Assembly (NCBI GenBank): GCA_017545325.1
Contig: JAFWOX010000099.1
Coordinates: 1 to 48,632 of the forward strand
Length of the DNA stretch: 48,632 nucleotides
Source: Oscillospiraceae bacterium
GTDB lineage: Bacteria > Bacillota_A > Clostridia > Oscillospirales > Oscillospiraceae
Direction: 5' to 3'
Program-made: the position numbers and the translations under genes
In this document: in pieces, positions 38,398-48,180 of the stretch
Position numbering within the stretch: position 1 is the first letter of the stretch
Layout: the number at the start of each line of letters is the position of its first letter
The notes under the pieces: model-generated
What the model was told of the DNA's origin: nothing
Seen by the model: only the letters and a program-made list of their open reading frames with translations
Database searches by the model: none

Positions 38398-39744
38398 ATG
38401 AAGAAGAGAACCATCCGCACAGTGATCTGCGTATGTCTGGCCGCCCTGCTTCTGATCGGCGGCGCCGCCTATGGCGCTGTCCGCTATGTGGACGGACGCA
38501 TTCAGCAGCTGAACCAGGCCCGGATGGCCGACGCAGGCGCCGTTTCCATGCAGGCGGATAACCCCATCAGCCAGATGGCCAACCTGCAGCTGAACCCCCG
38601 GAGCGGGGATCTGCTGGATCCCACGGAGATCTATGAGCTGGCCACGCAGCAGGTCGTGGGCATCTCCACGGAGGTCACCTCCACCAACGTCTTCGGCCAG
38701 ATGGTCACCGGCGCGATTTCCGGCACCGGCTTCATCATCAGCAGCGACGGCTACATTCTCACCAACAACCATGTGGTGGAAAAGGCCTACAAGGAAAACC
38801 TGAAGGTCACCGTCATGCTCTACGACGGCACCGAATACACGGCGGAGATCGTCGGCGTGGAGGGGGATAACAATGATATCGCCGTGCTGAAGATCGAGGC
38901 CTCCGGCCTCAATGCCGCCACCCTGGGCAACAGCGACGATATGAAGGTAGGCGAAAGCGTTTACCTGGTGGGCAATCCCCTGGGCGAGCTGACCTACACC
39001 ATGACGGCGGGCATCATCAGCGCCCTGGACCGGGAGATCGCCGCGGAGCAGGACGCCAGCGTAAACATGTTCCAGCTGGACGCCGCGGTGAACAGCGGCA
39101 ACTCCGGCGGCCCGGTGTACAACAGCCGGGGCCAGGTGGTCGGCGTGGTCACCGCCAAATATAAGTCCACCGGCGTGGAGGGGCTGGGCTTCGCCATCCC
39201 CATCAACGATGCCGCCGAGATCGCGGATGAAATCATCGACCACGGCTACGTCACCGGCAAGCCTTATTTCGGCATCATGGTCAAAACCATGACCGAACAG
39301 TACGCCGCCTATTACAACAGCGTTCCCGGCGTCTATGTATACAGCGTGGATGCGGGGAGCTGCGCTGCCGCCGCCGGCATCCGCCAGGGGGACGTGATCA
39401 CGAAGCTGGGGGACGAGGAGATCAAGACCAACGCCGACCTTTCCACCGCGAAGAAGGCATACAAGGCCGGGGATACGGCGGAAGTCACGGTTTTCCGCGG
39501 CGGCGAATACCTAACCCTGAAGGTGACCTTCGATGAGAAAAAGCCGGATCGCCCCGCCTCCAACGGGACTCAGGAAGAGAATCCGCCCGCCGAAGCCTCT
39601 CCCGAGCCCGCCCCCGAGGGGGAAGGCGGCGGTCAGAGCATCTGGGATTTCTTTTTCGGCCAGATCATTCCCAGAGGATCAGAGGAGGCCCAGGAGTCCG
39701 CTGCCCCCGACAGCGAGGACGGACCGGAGCACTTCGGCAGCTGA
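38398..39744 (+). CDS. htrA: HtrA/DegP-like serine protease with PDZ domain
   Basis: A 448-residue membrane-anchored protease for damaged surface proteins. An N-terminal helix at ~9-28 ('ICVCLAALLLIGGAAYGAV') anchors it, with the rest outside. The trypsin-like domain has His125 ('TNNHVVEKA'), Asp160 ('DNNDIAVLKI') and Ser236 ('NSGNSGGPVYNSRGQVVGVV'). A PDZ domain follows at ~285-390 ('GVYVYSVDAGSCAAAAGIRQ', 'GDVITKLGDEEIKTNADLS') and then a Pro/Glu-rich tail. GAAGAGG lies before the ATG. The gene is divergent from the PyrE-like gene and ends at a terminator. Family and catalytic triad are certain. Confidence 0.95.
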   Translation: MKKRTIRTVICVCLAALLLIGGAAYGAVRYVDGRIQQLNQARMADAGAVSMQADNPISQMANLQLNPRSGDLLDPTEIYELATQQVVGISTEVTSTNVFGQMVTGAISGTGFIISSDGYILTNNHVVEKAYKENLKVTVMLYDGTEYTAEIVGVEGDNNDIAVLKIEASGLNAATLGNSDDMKVGESVYLVGNPLGELTYTMTAGIISALDREIAAEQDASVNMFQLDAAVNSGNSGGPVYNSRGQVVGVVTAKYKSTGVEGLGFAIPINDAAEIADEIIDHGYVTGKPYFGIMVKTMTEQYAAYYNSVPGVYVYSVDAGSCAAAAGIRQGDVITKLGDEEIKTNADLSTAKKAYKAGDTAEVTVFRGGEYLTLKVTFDEKKPDRPASNGTQEENPPAEASPEPAPEGEGGGQSIWDFFFGQIIPRGSEEAQESAAPDSEDGPEHFGS

Positions 39745-39770
39745 GAAAGCCGGAAACGACAATGGAATTT

Positions 39771-39794
39771 GCCGGAGCTCGCATGAGCTCCGGC
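39771..39794. terminator. Terminator between htrA and lepA
   Basis: A 10-bp perfect stem (GCCGGAGCTC / GAGCTCCGGC, loop GCAT) followed on the plus strand by TCTTGTTTATT; lepA ends 7 bp away on the other strand, where the T run is poor. Confidence 0.78.
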
Positions 39795-39800
39795 TCTTGT

Positions 39801-41602
<1,802 letters not shown>

Positions 41603-41606
<4 letters not shown>

Positions 41607-42178
41607 ACCTGTTCCCTCCACTCATCCCAGAATCCCCGCAGCACGCTCTCCGCCCGCTCCGCCAGCTCCGGAGGGAGGCTGAGCTCCGGCGCGCCGGGCT
41701 GACCGGGGGTCATTCTCGCCTTGGCCAGGCCGGAATAGGCCTCCCACAGGCTCTGGCTCAGTTCCTGAGGCAGCTTGCAGCAGCCGTCTCGGTCACGGTT
41801 CCGGAGCAGCATGTACAGGCTGACGGCAAGCCATTCCTCCGCCAGACGGCAGCTTTCCCGGCTTCCCGTTTCCCCCAGGGCGCGGATCAGCTCCGCAAGA
41901 GCGCGGGTCCCCGATTCCCCCATGGACAGGAGGGCGGGATCCCACTTCTCCATATCCGGCATGGCGGTCCGGATCCGGGTCCTGCCCAGGAGATAATCTG
42001 CCGATACGCCGTAATAGCTGCAGGCCTCCGTCACGAAGGCCAGGCCCGGCTCTCTCAATCCGTTTTCATAATGGCTCAGGAGCGCCTGAGAGATATGCAG
42101 GTCCGCGGCGGCAGTGCGCTGATTCAAGCGCCGCTCCTTCCTGAGCCGGCACAGGATGGCCGGAAAGGTCTCTCCCAT
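41603..42178 (-). CDS. XRE-family regulator coupled to lepA
   Basis: A 191-residue regulator. The N-terminal HTH is at ~8-65 ('[20 protein letters not shown]', '[19 protein letters not shown]', '[12 protein letters not shown]'), the type with a conserved YYGVSxDYLLG end. Residues ~80-191 are helical with no known ligand motif ('[20 protein letters not shown]', '[14 protein letters not shown]'). GGGAGG lies 8 nt before the ATG. The promoter at 42217-42245 is shared with nothing else, and lepA follows with a 4-nt overlap, so the regulator controls or is tied to lepA expression. Target unknown. Confidence 0.88.
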
Positions 42179-42216
42179 TCCCGTTCCTCCCTTCGGTCCT
42201 CTTGTTGATTACGGAG

Positions 42217-42245
42217 AGTATACCCCAAATCCCCGCCGGTGTAAA
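42217..42245 (-). promoter_or_regulatory. Promoter of the XRE-lepA unit
   Basis: On the minus strand, TTTACA (42240-42245), 17-bp spacer, TATACT (42217-42222), about 39 bp before the start at 42178. Confidence 0.82.
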
Positions 42246-42283
42246 GCTCGAGTTCGCTTTCCCCGCCTGCCGCGAAAAATGGC

Positions 42284-42312
42284 TTGTAGTTCCGAAGCAG
42301 GTGTGGTAAACT
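42284..42312 (+). promoter_or_regulatory. Promoter of the yloU-fakA unit
   Basis: TTGTAG (42284-42289), 17-bp spacer, TAAACT (42307-42312), divergent from the XRE promoter by 38 bp. A GCCGGC / GCCGGC hairpin lies in the leader at ~42327-42343. Confidence 0.75.
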
Positions 42313-42384
42313 AACCTGTAATGAGCAGCCGGCATTGGCGCCGGCAGCCCCAGACAACTCTCGTTGACCGAAAGGAGAGTCGGC

Positions 42385-42741
42385 ATGGTCAAACTGAATA
42401 CCGATAAGGGCTATATTCGCATATCCAACGAAGTGTTCACCACCCTGGTCGGCGCCGCCGCCACCAGCTGCTTCGGCGTGCGCGGCATGGCCAAACGCTC
42501 TGCCAGCGACGGCCTTGTCCATCTGCTGAAAACAGAGGCCATGGGAAAGGGCGTGCACGTCTCTTTCCATGAGGGGGAAGAGGCCATTTCCATTGAGCTG
42601 CACATCATCGTGAAGACCGGGGTGAATATCCCGGTGATCTGCGATTCCATCAGCAGCGCCGTGCGCTACAAGATCACCGAGGCCACCGGCGTGCAGGTGC
42701 GCGCCGTGGATATCTTCATCGATTCCATACTGCCCGACTGA
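42385..42741 (+). CDS. yloU: Asp23/Gls24 family protein YloU
   Basis: A 118-residue protein of the Asp23/Gls24 (alkaline-shock) family: 'GYIRISNEVFTTLVGAAATS', 'GVRGMA', 'ISIELHIIVKTGVNIPVICD' and 'VRAVDIFID' are typical. In Bacillota the gene precedes yloV (fakA) and follows or faces rpmB. Staphylococcal relatives are linked to envelope stress and cell-shape control. AAAGGAG lies 7 nt before the ATG at 42385; an earlier TTG is less likely. It is 17 bp from fakA, so the two are one operon. Confidence 0.92.
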   Translation: MVKLNTDKGYIRISNEVFTTLVGAAATSCFGVRGMAKRSASDGLVHLLKTEAMGKGVHVSFHEGEEAISIELHIIVKTGVNIPVICDSISSAVRYKITEATGVQVRAVDIFIDSILPD

Positions 42742-42758
42742 ACACGGAGGATAGATAG

Positions 42759-44414
42759 ATGACAGAAATTCTGGATAGCCGGCTGTTTTGCGGCATGGTC
42801 ATCAACGCGGCTGCCGCAGTGGAGAGCCGCAGCCAGGAAATCAACGAGCTGAATGTTTTTCCCGTACCCGATGGGGATACGGGCACCAATATGAGCATGA
42901 CCCTGAACAACGCCTCCCGGGAGCTGGGCAAGGGCGCGCCCCCCACCCTGGGCGCCGCCGCGGAGGTCACTGCCTCCGCCATGCTCCGGGGCGCCCGGGG
43001 CAACAGCGGCGTGATCCTCTCCCTTCTTTTCCGGGGCATGTCCAAAGCCCTGAAGGAAAAGCAGACCGCCACCTGCGCGGAGCTGGCTGCCGCCATGAAC
43101 GAAGGCGTATCCGCCGCCTACAAGGCCGTCATGAAGCCCACGGAGGGCACCATCCTCACCGTCTCCCGGCTGGCCTCCTCCGCCGCAGCGGAAGCCGCGG
43201 CGGACACGGCGGATATGGAGCTCATGCTGGAGAAGGCCATCTCCGCCGGAGATGCTGCCCTGGCCGAGACCATCGAGCAGAATCCCGTACTGAAGAAGGC
43301 CGGGGTGGTGGACGCAGGGGGCATGGGCTATCTGATCATCCTTCGGGCGTTCCTCTCTGCAGCCAGAGGCCAGATCATCGAGCCAATGAAGCCTCAGCCC
43401 GCCGTCGGACGCCGGGAGGAGAGCGTATTTGCCCGCTTCGATACGGAGGAGGATATCCATTTCCCCTACTGCACCGAATTCATCGTCCAGAAGGACAACG
43501 AAAAAACCGTTGACATCCTCCGGGACTTTCTCGCCTCCATCGGGGACAGCGCCGTGGTGCTGGATGACGAGGAGCTCATCAAGGTCCATGTCCATACGGA
43601 CCGTCCGGGCGACGTGCTTACGGAAGCCCTGACCTATGGCAGCCTTCTCACGGTGAAGGTGGAAAATATGCGGGAGCAGCACACCAGCAAGCTCCAGGAG
43701 GTGGAGGCCGCCGGCGCTGCCTCTGCGCCGAAGAAGCCGGAACCGGAAAAACGCCCCCCCACCCAGCCCCTGAGCATCGTATCCGTCTGCGCGGGAGAGG
43801 GGCTAACCGCCCTGTTCCATGAGCTGGGGGCGGATCAGGTCGTCACCGGCGGGCAGACCATGAACCCCTCCACGGAGGATATCCTCCGGGCGGTGGAGCG
43901 TTCCGCAGGAGCGGCGGTAATCGTGCTGCCCAACAACAAGAACATCGTTATGGCGGCCCAGCAGTGCGCAGGACTGACGGAAAAGCAGGTCATCGTGATC
44001 CCCACCGCCTCCATTCCCCAGGGGATCTCCGCCATCCTGGCGGCGGATCTGGAGCTGTCTCCCGAGGCAAATGAGGCCGATATGCTGGAGGCCATCCAGC
44101 GGGTCTCCTCCATTTCCGTCACCTATGCCGCCCGGAATTCCTCCTTCGATGGACTGGAGATCCGGGCAGGGCAATACCTGGCCCTGCTGGAGGGCAAGCT
44201 CCTCTGCTGCACGGACAGCCTGGAGGAGCTGGCGGAAAAGATCGCCGGGGCCGCCGCCCAGGCCGAGCTGGTGAGCGTCTTCTATGGGCAGGATGTTTCC
44301 CGGGACCAGGCAGAGGCCTTTTCCTCCTCCCTGGGCGGGAAGCTGCCGGAAGCGGAGCTCTCCCTGGTGGACGGGGGCCAGCCGGTGTACTATTACCTCA
44401 TCTCCGCGGAATAA
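42759..44414 (+). CDS. fakA: Fatty acid kinase subunit FakA (YloV)
   Basis: A 551-residue ATP-binding subunit that phosphorylates fatty acids held by a FakB partner, feeding exogenous fatty acids into phospholipids. The N-terminal Dak2 domain has 'NVFPVPDGDTGTNMSMT', 'RGARGNSGVILSLLFRGMSK' and 'VDAGGMGYLI'. The middle domain has 'FPYCTEFIVQ' and 'DELIKVHVHTDRPG', and a DegV-like C-terminal domain ends 'LVDGGQPVYYYLIS'. A flexible Pro-rich linker lies at ~330-345. No FakB gene is adjacent. ATG start behind CGGAGG. Confidence 0.94.
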   Translation: MTEILDSRLFCGMVINAAAAVESRSQEINELNVFPVPDGDTGTNMSMTLNNASRELGKGAPPTLGAAAEVTASAMLRGARGNSGVILSLLFRGMSKALKEKQTATCAELAAAMNEGVSAAYKAVMKPTEGTILTVSRLASSAAAEAAADTADMELMLEKAISAGDAALAETIEQNPVLKKAGVVDAGGMGYLIILRAFLSAARGQIIEPMKPQPAVGRREESVFARFDTEEDIHFPYCTEFIVQKDNEKTVDILRDFLASIGDSAVVLDDEELIKVHVHTDRPGDVLTEALTYGSLLTVKVENMREQHTSKLQEVEAAGAASAPKKPEPEKRPPTQPLSIVSVCAGEGLTALFHELGADQVVTGGQTMNPSTEDILRAVERSAGAAVIVLPNNKNIVMAAQQCAGLTEKQVIVIPTASIPQGISAILAADLELSPEANEADMLEAIQRVSSISVTYAARNSSFDGLEIRAGQYLALLEGKLLCCTDSLEELAEKIAGAAAQAELVSVFYGQDVSRDQAEAFSSSLGGKLPEAELSLVDGGQPVYYYLISAE

Positions 44415-44433
44415 ACTGGTTATGAAAAAACTT

Positions 44434-44474
44434 GCCGTCAGCGTGTCGTCAAGCCTTGTCGACACGCTGACGGC
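44434..44474. repeat. Strong inverted repeat in the fakA-flippase gap
   Basis: Two perfect 15-nt arms (GCCGTCAGCGTGTCG and CGACACGCTGACGGC) with an 11-nt loop. On the minus strand it is followed by AAGTTTTTT, so it would terminate transcripts running leftward, yet no leftward gene is near. A short frame 'MKKLAVSVSSSLVDTL' runs through it. Confidence 0.75.
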
Positions 44475-44494
44475 GCTGAACGGGAGGAATCACC

Positions 44495-46114
44495 TTGTCT
44501 CAGCGAAAAAAGCAGGGCTTCGTGGAAGGCGCCGCCATCCTCACCGCCAGCACCATCCTCATCAAGATCATGGGAGCGCTGTTCAAGCTGCCCCTGGCCA
44601 ACATCATCGGGGATGAGCGGATGGCGGACTTCGGCACCGCTTACAATATCTATTCCCTCCTTCTCATCCTCTCCACCGCCGGTCTCCCCGTGGCCCTGAG
44701 CCGTATGGTGGCGGCGGCGGACGCGCTGGATCACCGGCAGCAGGTCAAGCGCACCTTTCATATGGCCCGGGCCGCCTTCTTTACCTTCGGCCTGGTCAGC
44801 ACCCTGGTCATGCTGCTATTCAACCGGCAGCTGGCCGCCTTCATGGATAATCCCGCAGCGGCCCTGAGCATCGCCGTGCTGGCTCCGGCCGTGGTATGCG
44901 TCTGTCTCACCTCCTCCTATCGGGGGTATACCCAGGGGCTGGGCGACATGGTCCCCACCTCTGTCTCCCAGATCATCGAGACCGCCTGCAAGCTCCTTTT
45001 CGGCCTCACCGCCGCCGCCATCCTGGTACGGACCGGCCGGGGGATGATGGGCGCCGCCGGAGGCATTTTCGGCGTCACCGTGGGCACCGTGCTCGCCCTG
45101 GCGTATATCGTCCTCTATACCCTGCGGCTGGACCGGCGGCTCTCCGCTCCCCGGGGGGATCCGGATGTGCCGGAGAGCCGGAGCGAAACCCTGAAAAAGC
45201 TCATCAGCATCGGCATCCCCATCACCATCGGCTCCTGCATCCTGAATATCGTCGCCATTGCGGACAACAAGATGATCCTGAACCTGCTGCACAGCGCGGC
45301 GGGCTTCTCCAAGGAAATGGCCAAGGTATATTACGGGGTGTACTTCAACAGTCAGACCCTGTATAACCTCCCCTCCGCCTTCGCCGTCCCCCTGGTGACC
45401 AGCGCCATCCCCGCCATCACCGCCTATGCGGCGAAGAGGCAGCATCGGGACGCGGCCCAAATCATGGGCGCAGCCCTGAAGCTCATGAACCTTCTGGCCT
45501 TCCCCATGGCGGTGGGCATGGGCTGCCTTTCCTATTCCCTGATGCATGGGCTCTACCCCATGAGCCATGAATCCGGGGCCTCCATCCTGGCCATCATGAG
45601 CATTGCGGCCTACTTCGTCTGCCTGACTATGCTCACCAACGCGATCCTGCAGGCCTATGGGCACGAATGGCTGCCCATGATCTCCATGCTGGCGGGGGGC
45701 GTGTGCAAGGTCCTGGTCAACTACCTGCTTCTCCGGAACCCCCAGATCGGCATCCTGGGTGCGGCGGTGGGCAACATTGCCTGCTATCTTGTCATCAGCC
45801 TGCTGAATCTGCTCATGATCCGGAAAAAGGTGGAGGCCTGCCCTTCCCTGTTTCCCCTGTTCCTCCGGCCTCTGCTGGCCTCCCTGATCATGGGGGGATG
45901 CGCCTGGTGTGCGGACCGGCTCGTGCGGGCTCTGCTGGTCCGGCTGGACCTGTTCCAAGGGGGACGGATGGCCGATCTGGTCCCCGCGGTGATCGCTGTG
46001 GTCGTCGGCGTTGTGATCTACTTCCTCATGGTGATCCTGCTGAAGGCCATCAAGCGGGAGGAGCTGGAGCTGGTGCCCAAGGGAGAGAAGCTCGCCAAGC
46101 TGCTCCGGCTCTGA
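44495..46114 (+). CDS. SpoVB/YabM-like polysaccharide flippase (MOP family)
   Basis: A 539-residue membrane protein of the MVF/MOP flippase group with ~14 helices: 'AAILTASTILIKIMGALFKL', 'AYNIYSLLLILSTAGLPVAL', 'SIGIPITIGSCILNIVAIAD', 'INLLMIRKKVEA'-like loop, ending 'IYFLMVILLKAIKREELELV'. It should move lipid-linked peptidoglycan or polysaccharide precursors. The TTG start at 44495 has GGGAGG 7 nt upstream. rqcP follows, and in Bacillus subtilis yabM and yabO (rqcP) are near neighbours, which supports a YabM rather than a SpoVB label. The mazG, yabP and yabQ genes of that cluster are absent here. Confidence 0.88.
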   Translation: MSQRKKQGFVEGAAILTASTILIKIMGALFKLPLANIIGDERMADFGTAYNIYSLLLILSTAGLPVALSRMVAAADALDHRQQVKRTFHMARAAFFTFGLVSTLVMLLFNRQLAAFMDNPAAALSIAVLAPAVVCVCLTSSYRGYTQGLGDMVPTSVSQIIETACKLLFGLTAAAILVRTGRGMMGAAGGIFGVTVGTVLALAYIVLYTLRLDRRLSAPRGDPDVPESRSETLKKLISIGIPITIGSCILNIVAIADNKMILNLLHSAAGFSKEMAKVYYGVYFNSQTLYNLPSAFAVPLVTSAIPAITAYAAKRQHRDAAQIMGAALKLMNLLAFPMAVGMGCLSYSLMHGLYPMSHESGASILAIMSIAAYFVCLTMLTNAILQAYGHEWLPMISMLAGGVCKVLVNYLLLRNPQIGILGAAVGNIACYLVISLLNLLMIRKKVEACPSLFPLFLRPLLASLIMGGCAWCADRLVRALLVRLDLFQGGRMADLVPAVIAVVVGVVIYFLMVILLKAIKREELELVPKGEKLAKLLRL

Positions 46115-46142
46115 GCCGGGAGCAATACGAAGGAGAAAAACC

Positions 46143-46385
46143 ATGCGGCTGGATAAATATCTGAAGGTATCTCGGCTCATCAAGCGCAGGACGGTGGCGA
46201 ACGAAGCCTGCGACAATGAGCGGGTAACGGTAAACGGCAAACCCGCCCGGGCCTCCTACGCGGTGAAGCCCGGGGATATCCTGGAGCTGCGCTTCGGGGA
46301 GCGGTTTCTGCGGGTGGAAGTGGTGAGTACGGCGGAGCACGCGGGGAAGGACGAGGCCGCCGCCATGTACCGGGAACTGCGCTGA
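46143..46385 (+). CDS. rqcP: S4-domain ribosome quality-control protein RqcP
   Basis: An 80-residue RNA-binding protein of the S4/Hsp15-like family (B. subtilis YabO). 'MRLDKYLKVSRLIKRRTVAN' is the S4 helix, 'DNERVTVNGKPARASYAVKPGD' the loop and 'ILELRFGERFLRVEVV' the end strands. RqcP helps RqcH add Ala tails to stalled nascent chains on 50S subunits. AAGGAG precedes the ATG. The MATE gene starts 3 bp after its stop. Confidence 0.93.
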   Translation: MRLDKYLKVSRLIKRRTVANEACDNERVTVNGKPARASYAVKPGDILELRFGERFLRVEVVSTAEHAGKDEAAAMYRELR

Positions 46386-46387
46386 CC

Positions 46388-47782
46388 ATGGGAAAACAGC
46401 GGAGGCTCATCGGGAATCGGGCGTTCTATGCCATGGTGCTGGCGGTAGCCGTACCCATTATGGTGCAGAACGGCATCACCAGCTTCGTCAATCTGCTGGA
46501 TAACATCATGGTCGGCCGGGTAGGTACGGAACAGATGTCCGGCGTAGCCATCGCGAACCAGCTGATCATGATCTTCGACCTGGGCATCTTCGGCGGACTC
46601 TCCGGGGCCGGCATCTTCGCCGCCCAGTATTTCGGCAGCGGCAATCTGGAAGGGGTGCGCAACACCTTCCGGGTCAAGCTGTATATCGGCCTTGCGGTCG
46701 TCCTGGCTGCCGTCGCCGTTTTTCTGGTTTTCGGTCGGTCGCTCGTCATGCTGTTCCTCCAGGGGGACGCGGACGTAGGAGACCCGGAGGCCACTGCCGC
46801 CCATGCCCTGGGGTATATGCGGATCATGATGCTGGGCTTCCTCCCCTTCATGCTCACCCAGGTCTATGCCAGCACCCTGAAGGAATGCAGCGAGACCCTT
46901 CTTCCCATGAAAGCCGCCGTGGCGGCAGTGCTCACCAATCTGGTGCTGAATTACATTCTGATTTTCGGTAAGCTGGGTCTTCCCGCCATGGGCGGGCAGG
47001 GCGCGGCGGCGGCGACGGTGGTCTCCCGCTTTGTGGAGCTCTTCATCGTTCTGTTGGATACCCATCGGCGCCCAGACCGCTATTCCTTTGTCCGGGGCCT
47101 GTATCGCACCCTGCTGGTTCCCGCTTCCCTGCTTCGGAGCATCCTGGCCAAGGGGATCCCCCTGCTGGCCAACGAGCTTCTCTGGGCCGGCAGCATGGCT
47201 ATGCTGAGTCAGTGCTATTCCCTTCGGGGGCTGAGCGTGGTGGCCGCCATGAATATCACCACCACCGTGACGAATCTGTTCAGCGTAGTGCTGATGGCAA
47301 TGGGCAACTCTGTGGCGATCATCGTGGGACAGCAGCTGGGCTCCGGCGATCTGGACCGGGCCAGGGATACGGACCGGAAGCTCATCGCCTTCGCCGTCGC
47401 CCTCAGCATCCTGGTGGGGGGCATCCTGGCCCTGGTCAGTCCCTACATCCCCCTGATCTACAAGACGGAGTCCATGGTACGGAAGCTCGCCTCCACCCTC
47501 CTGCTGATCGGGGCGCTGGAAATGCCCATCGATGCGCTTGCGGTAACCGGGTATTTCACCATCCGCAGCGGGGGAAAGACCTTCCTCACCTTCCTGTTTG
47601 ACAGCGCCTATTCCTGGATCCTCACCATTCCTCTGGCCTGGTGCCTGGTGCATTTCACCGCGCTGCCGATCGTACCCCTGTTCTTTATCGTACGATTTTC
47701 CAATATCGTGAAGGGCGCTATCGGGCTCATTCTGGTGCATTCGGGCTTCTGGTGCCAGAATATCGTCCTGGAAAACCAGTGA
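46388..47782 (+). CDS. MATE family efflux transporter
   Basis: A complete 464-residue, 12-helix MATE antiporter: 'VPIMVQNGITSFVNLLDNIM', 'VGTEQMSGVAIANQL' at the start, 'AQYFGSGNLEGVRNTFR', 'VLTNLVLNYILIFGKLGLP', and 'SVAIIVGQQLGSGDLDRARD' beginning the second half. It has no good ribosome site of its own (the ATG follows the rqcP stop by 2 nt), so it relies on coupling to rqcP. Substrate unknown. A 210-nt gap follows before the nearest hairpin terminator. Confidence 0.93.
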   Translation: MGKQRRLIGNRAFYAMVLAVAVPIMVQNGITSFVNLLDNIMVGRVGTEQMSGVAIANQLIMIFDLGIFGGLSGAGIFAAQYFGSGNLEGVRNTFRVKLYIGLAVVLAAVAVFLVFGRSLVMLFLQGDADVGDPEATAAHALGYMRIMMLGFLPFMLTQVYASTLKECSETLLPMKAAVAAVLTNLVLNYILIFGKLGLPAMGGQGAAAATVVSRFVELFIVLLDTHRRPDRYSFVRGLYRTLLVPASLLRSILAKGIPLLANELLWAGSMAMLSQCYSLRGLSVVAAMNITTTVTNLFSVVLMAMGNSVAIIVGQQLGSGDLDRARDTDRKLIAFAVALSILVGGILALVSPYIPLIYKTESMVRKLASTLLLIGALEMPIDALAVTGYFTIRSGGKTFLTFLFDSAYSWILTIPLAWCLVHFTALPIVPLFFIVRFSNIVKGAIGLILVHSGFWCQNIVLENQ

Positions 47783-48180
47783 CCGGAGGTTTTCCACAAA
47801 ACCATCCCCAGGTTGTCCGCATTCCCTCCGCCTCTTTTCCGCTGTTCTTTTCCTTTCCGTTTGATTTTCTTCTCTCTTCTGTTGTTTTCGTTTCTTCTCT
47901 TTTAGGGACGAGTTGTTCCAAGTCGTGCAAGGTGGCACAAGTCGTCACCGCTCCAGGGCGATGATCCCATCCGAAAACCCGATATACGGCAGCGGCGCGG
48001 GCTGAAATGCCCGCGCCGCATTTTATTTCTTATCTCTTCCATAGGCTTCAGCTCCGGCTCCTTCTTCCGGAAGGCGACCGGGTTCAGAGCGTGGCGTTCC
48101 ATGTGACCGCTGGGTCATACCCGCGCCGAAGTGGCTTTTCTGTATTCGTTTCTTATTCCGTTCAAGCCGCCTGGACAGGC
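47783..48180. other. Long intergenic region with pyrimidine tract, repeats and hairpin
   Basis: I see no gene here. From ~47821 to ~47903 the plus strand is mostly C and T. Two copies of CAAGTCGT (47919-47926, 47938-47945) flank a GTGC-N6-GCAC dyad. A strong hairpin follows at 47992-48019. Short open frames on both strands have no coding signature. A regulatory RNA is possible. Confidence 0.55.
47992..48019 (+). terminator. Terminator in the gap after the second MATE gene
   Basis: An 11-bp perfect stem (GCGGCGCGGGC / GCCCGCGCCGC, loop TGAAAT) followed by ATTTTATTTCTT. It could end the rqcP-MATE transcript, 210 nt after the stop, or an unrecognised RNA gene. Confidence 0.75.

Noticed and set aside
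44422..44616. Leader peptide gene starting MKKLAVSVSSSLVDTL
   Set aside because: No good ribosome site, and it runs out of frame into the flippase gene; better explained by the inverted repeat.
46256..47938. Open frame of 560 codons opposite the second MATE gene
   Set aside because: Mirror of a clear transporter gene; charged low-complexity product without motif.
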